NCBI GenBank assembly: GCA_019100305.1
Contig: JAHRHW010000310.1
Span: 1-5,553, forward strand
Source: Candidatus Thiodiazotropha taylori
GTDB lineage: Bacteria; Pseudomonadota; Gammaproteobacteria; Chromatiales; Chromatiaceae
Length of the DNA: 5,553 nt
Direction of reading: 5' to 3'
Below the pieces are notes generated by a model. The model was not told where the DNA came from and did not search any database. It saw nothing but the letters and a program-made list of their open reading frames with translations. The translations under genes and the position numbers were made by a program. This document shows positions 1 to 5,324 of this stretch, one piece after another. Within the stretch, counting starts at the first letter, position 1, and every line of letters starts with the position of its first letter.

Positions 1-559
1 GAATGGTCACTACGATCGGATCTTCATTACCCTCGTGGGTGATCAGCTCAACACCCTCCGGCAGGCTCACCTCAGAGGCATGCAGGACCGCACCCAGCTC
101 AAGGTTGCCCAGATCGATCTCGATGAATTCAGGCAGGTCTTTTGGCAGACAGCTGATCTCCATGTCGGTCATCACGTGGCTGGCCTGTCCACCGGATTTG
201 ATGCCAGGGCAGGTGGCTTCGTTGATGAAGTGCAGCGGAACGTGCAGTTTGATCTTTTCATCAGCCTGTACGCGTTGAAAATCCACATGCAGGATGAATG
301 GCTTGGCCGGGTGGCGCTGCAGATCCTTCAGTACCACAGTCTCACTCTTACCAGCCAGTTTCAGTTCGAGCAGGTTGGAGTAGAAACCTTCATTCTCGAG
401 TGAGTGGGCGATCTCGTTGTGCTGAAGGGTGATCGGGGTTGGATCCTGATGTGCACCATAGACGATGCCCGGAACCAGACCGGAGCGACGCAGGCGGCGG
501 CTCGCACCTTTCCCTGTATCGCTCCGTGCTTCGGCGCTAACTTCAAAATTTGCAGACAT
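1..559 (-). CDS. rplY: 50S ribosomal protein L25 (Ctc/TL5 type), 3' end truncated by the window
   Basis: Reading the minus strand from the ATG at 559-557 gives 186 codons with no stop, so the gene runs off the left edge. The product begins MSANFEVSAEARSDTGKGAS and continues through GLVPGIVYG near residues 28-35, typical of the N-terminal 5S rRNA-binding L25 domain (about residues 5-95, ending near HVDFQRV). A second beta-rich TL5/Ctc-type domain follows (about 100-186 onward, with VPLHFINEA and EIDLGNLELG). It is therefore the long two-domain form, not the short E. coli-like L25. By family knowledge it binds 5S rRNA in the central protuberance of the large subunit. The start is supported by GGAG (569-566) six bases upstream. 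The gene lies downstream of prs, its usual neighbour, and has its own candidate promoter in the gap. pth often follows it, but lies outside the window. Confidence 0.96.
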   Translation of the reverse strand, partial: MSANFEVSAEARSDTGKGASRRLRRSGLVPGIVYGAHQDPTPITLQHNEIAHSLENEGFYSNLLELKLAGKSETVVLKDLQRHPAKPFILHVDFQRVQADEKIKLHVPLHFINEATCPGIKSGGQASHVMTDMEISCLPKDLPEFIEIDLGNLELGAVLHASEVSLPEGVELITHEGNEDPIVVTI

Positions 560-592
560 GGTTATCTCCGTATCTGTTTAGGTCAATAGGGA

Positions 593-615
593 TGTCGCTT
601 TGCGACCAAGCGACA
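593..615 (-). promoter_or_regulatory. Perfect 8-bp hairpin in the rplY leader
   Basis: TGTCGCTT and its exact reverse complement AAGCGACA (593-600 and 608-615) flank a 7-base loop. The hairpin lies about 33 bases upstream of the rplY start codon, between the candidate promoter and the GGAG site, so it would sit in the 5' untranslated leader. It has no U-run after it on the minus strand, so it is not an intrinsic terminator. Translational autoregulation by L25 through leader structure has been described for E. coli rplY. Whether this hairpin plays such a role here is inference. Confidence 0.5.
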
Positions 616-642
616 CCACCGCTGAATTCAAGCGGACGCGCG

Positions 643-671
643 ATTCTATCAGGATTGACCAGAATTTCCAG
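643..671 (-). promoter_or_regulatory. Candidate sigma-70 promoter for rplY with extended -10
   Basis: On the minus strand TAGAAT (648-643) matches five of six consensus -10 bases. It is preceded by TGA (651-649), giving the extended -10 arrangement TG-N-TAGAAT. The -35 region is weak: CTGGAA at 17 bases spacing or TGGAAA at 16. The bases after the -10 are strongly GC-rich (CGCGCGTCCGC), a discriminator type associated with stringent control of ribosomal genes. The predicted start near 636 leaves a leader of about 77 bases containing the 593-615 hairpin. The gene could also be reached by read-through from prs. Confidence 0.55.
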
Positions 672-700
672 CCTTTTAGGAGTGTCCGCTCAGTTATTTG

Positions 701-780
701 AGCCGCAAATGGACGCTAATCACCGCTAAATCTGGCAAATATTATCTCTGATATGGGTACATATTTGCGTTTTGGCGGTG
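701..780. repeat. Imperfect palindrome built on a 10-base-phased CGCAAAT-like repeat
   Basis: Four related heptamers occur exactly ten bases apart: CGCAAAT (704), CGCTAAT (714), CGCTAAA (724) and GGCAAAT (734). The right side (761-780) carries the same unit inverted, so 721-742 pairs with 761-780: ten pairs including one G-T, a small internal loop, then eight pairs, around an 18-base loop. TATC/GATA inside that loop can form its own mini-stem. Similar phased CGCAAAT/CGCAGAT repeats occur between genes in many proteobacteria, so this resembles a dispersed intergenic element. It lies 28 bases past the prs stop and could form a 3' stem-loop on prs mRNA, but no U-run follows on the minus strand. 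Confidence 0.55.
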
Positions 781-808
781 TCTCGCACCCGCTTCGCTGA
801 ATGATGAG

Positions 809-1762
809 TTAATCGATAAACAGAGAACTGACCGACTCCTCGTTGGAGATCCGGCGCATGGTTTCGGCAAGCAGTTCTGCGATCGAAACCTGACGGATCA
901 CTTCGCACTGTTTGGCATCTTCCGACAAGGGAATGGTATTGGTGACGACAAGCTCATCCAGCTTGGAGTTCTTGAGGTTGGTGACCGCAGGGCCGGAAAG
1001 CACCGGATGGGTACTGTAGGCGACCACTTTGGCGGCACCATGCTCCTTGAGGGCGCTGGCCGCCTGGCAGAGGGTGCCTGCGGTATCCACCAGGTCGTCG
1101 ATGAGAACGCAGCTGCGGCCCTCCACATGGCCGATGATATTCATCACCTTGGCCTCATTGGGTTTCGGACGGCGCTTGTCGATGATCGCCAGTTCGGCAT
1201 CATCCAGACGCTTTGCCAGTGCCCGGGCCCTGACCACACCACCCACATCGGGAGAAACCACCACGATATCCGGATGTTTCTGGCGCCAGACGTCACCGAG
1301 CAGGATCGGTGAGGCGTAGACATTGTCCACCGGAATGTCGAAAAAACCCTGGATCTGGTCTGCGTGGAGATCGACCGTCAGTACTCGGTCAGCACCAGCG
1401 GTGGCGATCATCTTCGCCGCCAGTCGGGCGGTGATCGGTACCCTGGCGGAACGGGGGCGGCGGTCCTGACGGGCATAGCCGAAATAGGGGATGACTGCGG
1501 TGATGCGGTTGGCTGAAGACCAGCGCATGGCATCAATCATCACCAGCAGCTCCATCAGGTTCTCATTGGTCGGTGCTGAGGTGGATTGCACGATGAAGAC
1601 GTCCCGGCCACGGACATTCTCATGAATCTCGGCCATCACTTCCCCATCACTGAAACGGCCAACCTGCATTTTACCCAAGGGGAGGTTGAGATGACTCACG
1701 ATTCCGGAGGTGAGAGAGGGGTTGGCGTTACCCGAAAAGACCGTCATGGCAGTGGATGGCAC
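809..1762 (-). CDS. prs: Ribose-phosphate pyrophosphokinase (PRPP synthetase)
   Basis: This 317-residue cytosolic enzyme transfers pyrophosphate from ATP to ribose 5-phosphate. The product, PRPP, feeds purine, pyrimidine, histidine, tryptophan and NAD synthesis. It aligns nearly end to end with E. coli Prs (315 residues). Visible hallmarks are RFSDGE (36-41), the ATP-binding YARQDRR (96-102), the class I signature DLHADQIQGFF (131-141) with its metal/ATP histidine at 133, the flexible-loop KRRP (196-199) with catalytic Lys196, and the PRPP-binding loop VLIDDLVDTAGT (219-230). The start chosen is GTG (1762-1760), because GAGGA lies eight bases upstream. An in-frame ATG at 1747 has no such site and would trim the conserved N-terminus. 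The gene follows tRNA-Gln by 39 bases and precedes rplY, so it is probably co-transcribed with ispE. Trp81 replaces the Arg found in E. coli and Bacillus Prs. Confidence 0.98.
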   Translation of the reverse strand: MPSTAMTVFSGNANPSLTSGIVSHLNLPLGKMQVGRFSDGEVMAEIHENVRGRDVFIVQSTSAPTNENLMELLVMIDAMRWSSANRITAVIPYFGYARQDRRPRSARVPITARLAAKMIATAGADRVLTVDLHADQIQGFFDIPVDNVYASPILLGDVWRQKHPDIVVVSPDVGGVVRARALAKRLDDAELAIIDKRRPKPNEAKVMNIIGHVEGRSCVLIDDLVDTAGTLCQAASALKEHGAAKVVAYSTHPVLSGPAVTNLKNSKLDELVVTNTIPLSEDAKQCEVIRQVSIAELLAETMRRISNEESVSSLFID

Positions 1763-1770
1763 GGTGCTAA

Positions 1771-1775
1771 TCCTC
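1771..1775 (-). promoter_or_regulatory. Ribosome binding site selecting the GTG start of prs
   Basis: GAGGA on the minus strand lies eight bases before GTG (1762-1760). No comparable motif precedes the internal ATG at 1747. This favours the GTG start. The site sits in the 39-base stretch left between the tRNA-Gln CCA end and prs, so it would remain on the prs mRNA after tRNA excision. Confidence 0.65.
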
Positions 1776-1801
1776 AGTCGAGAAAATAGTTTGCAGAGAA
1801 A

Positions 1802-1876
1802 TGGCTGGGGCGGCAGGATTCGAACCTACGAATGCTGGGATCAAAACCCAGTGCCTTACCGCTTGGCGACGCCCCA
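1802..1876 (-). tRNA. tRNA-Gln, anticodon UUG
   Basis: The minus strand folds as a standard cloverleaf. The 7-bp acceptor TGGGGCG pairs perfectly with CGCCCCA, the anticodon stem CTGGG/CCCAG closes the loop TTTTGAT with anticodon TTG, and the T-loop is TTCGAAT. The discriminator is G, and the CCA end is encoded (1804-1802). It decodes glutamine CAA, and CAG by wobble. It lies between ispE and prs, as in Pseudomonas-type genomes. Its 5' end is one base past the ispE stop codon, so release must be by cleavage of an ispE-prs transcript, or from an unseen promoter inside ispE. Confidence 0.97.
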
Positions 1877-1877
1877 A

Positions 1878-2750
1878 TTAACTCTTTTCCAGCTGGAACT
1901 GATCCAGTAGCGGGGAGCGGTTAAGCCCCCGGGCAACAAACCCTGTAAGATCGCTTGGTAGCCGATCCAGTACCTCGTCCGCCTCCCGCCGTTCAGCGAA
2001 TTCTGCAAACAGGCAGGCGCCTGTTCCGGTCAGTCGCGCGTCGGCATACTGATCAAGCCAATCCATCGCCTGCGCCACATCCGGGTAGCGCCGTCTGACT
2101 ACCGTAAGGCAGTCATTTTGGCTGTTGCCGTCTAGAAAGGCGCGTATTTTGATCCTGGGGGAGTTGCGTGTCAAATCAGCTTGTCCGAATACCTCGGCGG
2201 TTGATACGTGGCAGGCTGGATTGAGTACCAAAAACCAGGGTTCCGGGAGTTCAATGTCAGTCATTTTATCCCCCACACCTTCCGCCCAGGCCGCCTGGCC
2301 ATGGATGAAGATCGGCACATCGGCCCCCAGTGATCCGCCAATCTCCATCAGTTGATCCTTGCCAAGACCAAGCCCCCACAGGTGGTTGAGGGCTACCAGG
2401 GTTGTGGCGGCATCGGAGCTACCTCCCCCGAGCCCCCCTCCCATCGGCAGGACTTTGTGCAGGGTCAGCTCCACGCCTGAATCCGATCCCGTGATCTGCT
2501 GCAGCATCTGCGCCGCGCGAAAACAGAGATTCTGTTGCTCCGGAACCCCGGGTAGTGGATTGGTGATGATGATCCGGCCGTCATGGCGAGGTTTGAAATC
2601 GAGCCGATCCTGCCGGTCGATGAACTGAAACACGGTTTGCAGATCGTGGTAGCCATCCTCACGTCTGCCGACAATGCGTAGCATCAGATTCAATTTTGCC
2701 GGTGCCGGACAGCTGAGGCTCTCCGGGGGTGAATCAAGGGGTCTGGTCAC
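1878..2750 (-). CDS. ispE: 4-diphosphocytidyl-2-C-methyl-D-erythritol kinase
   Basis: This GHMP-family kinase uses ATP to phosphorylate CDP-methylerythritol, the fourth step of the MEP isoprenoid pathway in the cytosol. The 290 residues are close to E. coli IspE (283). Visible motifs are PAKLNL (17-22) with catalytic Lys19, the glycine-rich ATP loop PMGGGLGGGSSDAA (102-115), LGADVP (141-146) with catalytic Asp144, and the C-terminal GHMP motif RLTGTGACLFAEF (239-251). The start is a GTG (2750-2748) six bases after the TAG stop of the TPR gene. No good ribosome binding site is visible, so translational coupling to the upstream gene is a reasonable inference. No better in-frame start precedes PAKLNL. 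The stop TAA (1880-1878) is one base from tRNA-Gln. lolB, often directly upstream, is absent. Confidence 0.97.
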   Translation of the reverse strand: MTRPLDSPPESLSCPAPAKLNLMLRIVGRREDGYHDLQTVFQFIDRQDRLDFKPRHDGRIIITNPLPGVPEQQNLCFRAAQMLQQITGSDSGVELTLHKVLPMGGGLGGGSSDAATTLVALNHLWGLGLGKDQLMEIGGSLGADVPIFIHGQAAWAEGVGDKMTDIELPEPWFLVLNPACHVSTAEVFGQADLTRNSPRIKIRAFLDGNSQNDCLTVVRRRYPDVAQAMDWLDQYADARLTGTGACLFAEFAERREADEVLDRLPSDLTGFVARGLNRSPLLDQFQLEKS

Positions 2751-2756
2751 AGCTGA

Positions 2757-4535
2757 CTAGTCTTCAGCGCCCAAACGCAACATCGCAGGCCGGACGAAGC
2801 GATTGTCGGGTTCCCTCTCCAGAGCGGCCTTCCAGATTTCGAGGGCCCGTTCCTGCTCACCCATCACCCACAGCACTTCTCCCAGATGGGAAGCGATCTC
2901 AGCGTCGTTGCTGATCTCGGCTGCTTTCTCCAGATGCTCCAGGGCGGCCGGCAGATTGCCCAGGCGATACTCAACCCAGCCCATGCTGTCGAGTACGGCC
3001 GGGCTTTCCGGTTTCAGAGCCAATGCCTGGACTATGTACTGCCGGGCCTCTTGCAGGCGGTCGGTCTGATCCGCCAGGGTGTAGCCGAGGGCGTTCAGTG
3101 CATCGGCATGTTGTGGGTGGCTGTCGAGGATCCTGCGCAGGTCCTGTTCAAGCAGGTCGACCCGTTTCAGGTCTGCGGCATTGAGGCCTCTGGCATAGAG
3201 CAAGTCGGTGTTATCACTGAACCGCTCAAGCGCCTTACTGTAGACTTCATGGGCGGTGGCGTACTCTCTGGCTTCACGCAACAGTTCAGCTTCGATCATG
3301 TAGAATTTCAGCTGATTGCGCGATTGATTCACTCTCAGACGTTGCAGGGTCTCTCTGGCCTGTTTCAGGTTGCCTTGATCGGAGAGGATCTTGGCAATCC
3401 TTACCTGCGCGTCAGCCAGGTGTTTTCCCTCAACCCGGCTGTAGCGGTCCAGCGCCTGTTCGTAGGCCTCCTGCTCTTCAGCGATCGCCCCGAGATAGAA
3501 ATTGGCTTCATCTCTTTTAGCCCGGCTCTGGGTCAGGGTCGACAAATACTGCTGCGCCTTGTCGTACTGATCAAGCTGCATGTAGATCATACCGAGTGAG
3601 AAGCTAAAATCGGTGTTGTCCGGAGCTTGCTGGTTGAGTTCAAGGAACTGCTGTAGGGAGGCTTCGACCTGGTTTATTTCGAGCAGAATTCTGGCATAGG
3701 CGTGTCTGAGCTTGATGTCACTCGGATATTTCTCAACCGCCTGCTGGAGAAATTCAACACCCTGTTTCTCCTTTTTCATGGCGATCAGAGTGTGGGCTCT
3801 CAATACCAGGCTCTGGGTGGAGCTTGGTTCCAGGATGAGGGACTGATCGATGTACTCCAGGGCCAGTGTCCGTTGGGATGCCCGGTTGGCAACCAGGGCG
3901 AGGGCATACAGTGCCGAGGAGGAGTTCGTATCCTCGGGTACCAGCTGCTGCATCAGCGCCAGTGCTTTTTCCGGGGAACCGGATTTTTCAGCGATTGCGG
4001 CAGCCTGCACATAGCCGGATTGGCCGTTGCGATTTGCGATCTTGATGACCTGCTGCAGATGTGAGATCGCCTCATTCAACTGGTTGGCCCTGATGTTGAT
4101 TATGGCGGCGATTTGGTACGCCTTCAGCTCCTGTGGGTCGATATCGATCCAGAGTCGTGCGGCTGTCAGGGCTTTTTCAGGCTGATTGGCTTGCAGCGCT
4201 AGGCTGGTGGCTCGCTCAGCCGAAAGGGGGTCCCGCGACTCCCGGGCAACCTGCAGGGCGTGGTCGAACGCCATCGATTGTTCACCGCGTTGAGCCGCAA
4301 TTTCACTGGCCAGTGTGTGGTAGACCAGATCTGTGGTGAGTTGGTCTGCTGTTGCTTCGGCTGGTACCGGTGTTGATTCGTCGCCGGCCAGGCTGGTCGG
4401 TGTGGGCGATTTGAGTGTTGGGTTGCTGCCGCAGGCTGACAGGAATAACAGGCAAATAAGGGTGGCGGATCTGTTCATTCGGTTTACTGTGTCTGTAGTA
4501 CCTTGGTTTGATCGAATAGGCTGTTTCAGGTTCAT
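2757..4535 (-). CDS. TPR-repeat lipoprotein of the family found beside lolB-ispE
   Basis: The product has 592 residues from ATG at 4535, or 573 from the internal ATG at 4478. MNRSATLICLLFLSAC (residues 20-35 of the long form) is a lipoprotein signal with lipobox LSAC. The lipidated Cys35 is followed by Gly, not Asp, suggesting outer-membrane sorting. A low-complexity Pro/Thr/Ser linker (about 37-62) follows. Tandem tetratricopeptide repeats then run from about 65 to the end, clearest in ALNALGYTLAD (479-489), PAVLDSMGWVEYRLGNLPAALEHLEKA (512-538) and the unit at 545-577. TPRs are protein-interaction scaffolds, and I see no catalytic motif. The family is that of the Pseudomonas TPR gene upstream of lolB, of uncertain function. 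Residues 1-19 make an unusually long signal n-region, but neither ATG has a convincing ribosome binding site (AAGAAG six bases before 4535, none before 4478). It is probably the first gene of the minus-strand operon. Confidence 0.88.
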   Translation of the reverse strand: MNLKQPIRSNQGTTDTVNRMNRSATLICLLFLSACGSNPTLKSPTPTSLAGDESTPVPAEATADQLTTDLVYHTLASEIAAQRGEQSMAFDHALQVARESRDPLSAERATSLALQANQPEKALTAARLWIDIDPQELKAYQIAAIINIRANQLNEAISHLQQVIKIANRNGQSGYVQAAAIAEKSGSPEKALALMQQLVPEDTNSSSALYALALVANRASQRTLALEYIDQSLILEPSSTQSLVLRAHTLIAMKKEKQGVEFLQQAVEKYPSDIKLRHAYARILLEINQVEASLQQFLELNQQAPDNTDFSFSLGMIYMQLDQYDKAQQYLSTLTQSRAKRDEANFYLGAIAEEQEAYEQALDRYSRVEGKHLADAQVRIAKILSDQGNLKQARETLQRLRVNQSRNQLKFYMIEAELLREAREYATAHEVYSKALERFSDNTDLLYARGLNAADLKRVDLLEQDLRRILDSHPQHADALNALGYTLADQTDRLQEARQYIVQALALKPESPAVLDSMGWVEYRLGNLPAALEHLEKAAEISNDAEIASHLGEVLWVMGEQERALEIWKAALEREPDNRFVRPAMLRLGAED

Positions 4536-4561
4536 CCCCAGCTTCTTAATATTAACTTCCT

Positions 4562-4592
4562 ATTGTAGTGGAATGCCTGGAAATTCTGCCAA
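4562..4592 (-). promoter_or_regulatory. Tentative promoter for the TPR-ispE-prs operon
   Basis: On the minus strand TACAAT (4567-4562, five of six -10 bases) lies 19 bases after TTGGCA (4592-4587, five of six -35 bases). The spacing is two bases longer than optimal, so this is only a candidate. The predicted start near 4555 gives a leader of about 20 bases for the 4535 ATG, or about 77 bases for the 4478 ATG. The -35 overlaps a 6-bp hairpin (TCTGCC/GGCAGA, 4585-4600, loop AAAA) that could bind a regulator or be incidental. Confidence 0.35.
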
Positions 4593-4762
4593 AAGGCAGA
4601 GCATAATCCATGCAATTGGCGACTCTCTGATGGCCTGGGCGAGCCGCTTTGCTGGCACCTCTGCAAGAGACACTACACTAACACCAATCCAATTGACATC
4701 CGTGGTAAGCCTGAATTCAACGCTGGTATTCTCAATAGACAGAAAAATCTTTGAAATGTTTA

Positions 4763-4791
4763 TTGACTTTGGCAAGGCTTGGCGTCAGAAT
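4763..4791 (+). promoter_or_regulatory. Promoter of the tRNA-Tyr-Gly-Thr-tuf operon
   Basis: TTGACT (4763-4768, five of six -35 bases) is separated by exactly 17 bases from CAGAAT (4786-4791, four of six -10 bases). An A/T-rich segment precedes the -35. A GC-rich discriminator (GCCCGGCTC) follows the -10, as at stable-RNA promoters under stringent control. The predicted start near 4798 leaves a very short leader before tRNA-Tyr at 4807. Its position and make-up are what a tRNA operon promoter should show. Confidence 0.75.
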
Positions 4792-4806
4792 GCCCGGCTC
4801 TCGTTA

Positions 4807-4891
4807 GGAGGGGTTCCCGAGTGGCCAAAGGGATCAGACTGTAAATCTGACGGCTCAGCCTTCGGAGGTTCGAATCCTCCCCCCTCCACCA
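4807..4891 (+). tRNA. tRNA-Tyr, anticodon GUA
   Basis: This is a type II tRNA of 85 bases including encoded CCA. The acceptor GGAGGGG pairs perfectly with CCCCTCC. The anticodon stem TCAGA/TCTGA closes loop CTGTAAA with GTA at 4841-4843. A long variable arm (around CGGCTCAGCCTTCG) and the T-arm GGAGG/CCTCC with loop TTCGAAT follow, and the discriminator is A. It decodes UAU and UAC. It is first in the operon here; in E. coli a second threonine tRNA (thrU) precedes the tyrosine tRNA of the tufB cluster. Confidence 0.98.
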
Positions 4892-5124
4892 AATAGAGCG
4901 GGAAAGTGCGTATTAAACGACTTTAACCCTAGTGCCTCCCAGGTTGATTGACCGGGGGAGGATACGAACCGAATAGAGGTTCGACAAAGGCGCTGAAAGC
5001 GACTTTGAACAATGCGCAGTGCGCATTGGCCCGGAGATTTCAGGTTGGCAGAGATAGTGCCCGGCTTCTCCGCCAAAATGGATATTGGTCGTGGTTGTTG
5101 GTGAGCGACGCGTTGCTTGGCTAC
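4892..5124 (+). other. Long Tyr-Gly tRNA spacer with antisense T-arm copy and hairpins
   Basis: This 233-base spacer has no supportable coding region. It contains gggggaggatacgaacc (4954-4970), which is the reverse complement of the tRNA-Tyr T-arm and 3' acceptor (4867-4883) at 16 of 17 positions. It also contains a CGAACC/GGTTCG hairpin with 7-base loop (4965-4983), CCTCCC/GGGAGG (4935-4961), and a compact GC-rich hairpin (5010-5028). No promoter with both boxes is visible ahead of tRNA-Gly, so the spacer is probably transcribed as part of the operon and removed during processing. Confidence 0.6.
5010..5028 (+). repeat. Perfect 9-base inverted repeat in the Tyr-Gly spacer
   Basis: CAATGCGCA (5010-5018) and TGCGCATTG (5020-5028) are exact reverse complements around a single central G. 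As RNA this folds as an 8-bp stem with a three-base loop. No T-run follows, so it is not a simple terminator. It may be a processing or stability element, or at DNA level a dyad site. Confidence 0.6.
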
Positions 5125-5198
5125 GCGGGTGTAGTTCAATGGTAGAACTTCAGCCTTCCAAGCTGAATACGTGGGTTCGATTCCCATCACCCGCTCCA
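5125..5198 (+). tRNA. tRNA-Gly, anticodon UCC
   Basis: This tRNA is 74 bases with encoded CCA (5196-5198). The acceptor GCGGGTG pairs with CACCCGC, with discriminator T. The anticodon arm is CAGC/GCTG closing loop CTTCCAA, with TCC at 5157-5159. The T-loop is TTCGATT on a GTGGG/CCCAT stem. It decodes glycine GGA and GGG. It corresponds to glyT of the E. coli tufB cluster. Confidence 0.97.
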
Positions 5199-5208
5199 AT
5201 GTAAACAT

Positions 5209-5232
5209 AGGCCAATAATTAAAGATTGGCTT
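5209..5232 (+). repeat. Stem-loop 1 in the Gly-Thr spacer
   Basis: GCCAAT (5211-5216) pairs with ATTGGC (5225-5230) around an 8-base A/T-rich loop, and G-T and A-T pairs extend the stem to 8 bp. It lies 10 bases after the tRNA-Gly CCA end and immediately before a stronger hairpin. Confidence 0.5.
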
Positions 5233-5233
5233 T

Positions 5234-5266
5234 GAGCGACGGTACTGTAAGACAGTGTCGTCGTTT
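5234..5266 (+). repeat. Strong stem-loop 2 in the Gly-Thr spacer
   Basis: CGACGGTACTGT (5237-5248) pairs with ACAGTGTCGTCG (5252-5263) over 12 bp including two G-T pairs, with a three-base loop AAG. Up to three more pairs (two of them G-T) extend it outward. Only TTT follows, then GTGTGTG, so it is at best a weak terminator. A processing, attenuation or stability role is equally open. Confidence 0.55.
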
Positions 5267-5324
5267 GTGTGTGCTGAAAGTCTGGCCATTTGTGGAAGGG
5301 ACTGACAGTTACATTAGAGTTTTT

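Larger units (their letters stand above)
4536..4806. other. Divergent intergenic region between the TPR gene and the tRNA-tuf operon
   Basis: These 271 bases separate the two divergent units. At one end is the tentative minus-strand promoter (4562-4592), at the other the tRNA promoter (4763-4791) with an A/T-rich stretch (4741-4762) that could act as an UP element. Between about 4601 and 4740 I see no convincing gene and no hemA remnant, although hemA is often divergent from this TPR gene in related bacteria. A lone TTGACA (4693-4698) has no matching -10. Confidence 0.6.

Noticed and set aside
35..403. 122-codon plus-strand open frame at the left edge
   Set aside because: Antisense to rplY, whose minus-strand translation is unmistakable.
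721..780. The palindrome as an intrinsic terminator for prs
   Set aside because: No run of T follows the stem on the minus strand, and the stem is A/T-rich and interrupted.
1710..1910. Plus-strand open frame containing GGRIRTYECWDQNPVPYRLA
   Set aside because: Antisense translation of tRNA-Gln; it overlaps prs and ispE ends.
2886..3599. 237-codon plus-strand open frame inside the TPR gene
   Set aside because: Antisense shadow of a long repetitive gene. There is no recognisable domain, and the minus frame has clear TPR content.
4693..4721. Perfect TTGACA (-35) in the divergent region as a second tRNA operon promoter
   Set aside because: At 16-18 bases spacing the only -10 candidates (such as TTCAAC) are poor, and the 4763-4791 promoter is much better placed.
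4333..4896. Plus-strand open frame of 187 codons ending GGVPEWPKGSDCKSDGSAFG
   Set aside because: Its end is a translation of tRNA-Tyr and its start overlaps the TPR gene in antisense. There is no family-like content in between.
4855..5289. Minus-strand open frame of 144 codons with GIEPTYSAWKAEVLPLNYTR and GGGGRIRTSEG
   Set aside because: These peptides are the familiar antisense translations of tRNA-Gly and tRNA-Tyr. The frame spans two tRNA genes and is not a protein gene.
5289..5316. Possible promoter just upstream of tRNA-Thr (TACATT at 5310)
   Set aside because: There is no acceptable -35 at proper spacing, and the predicted start would fall almost at the tRNA 5' end.
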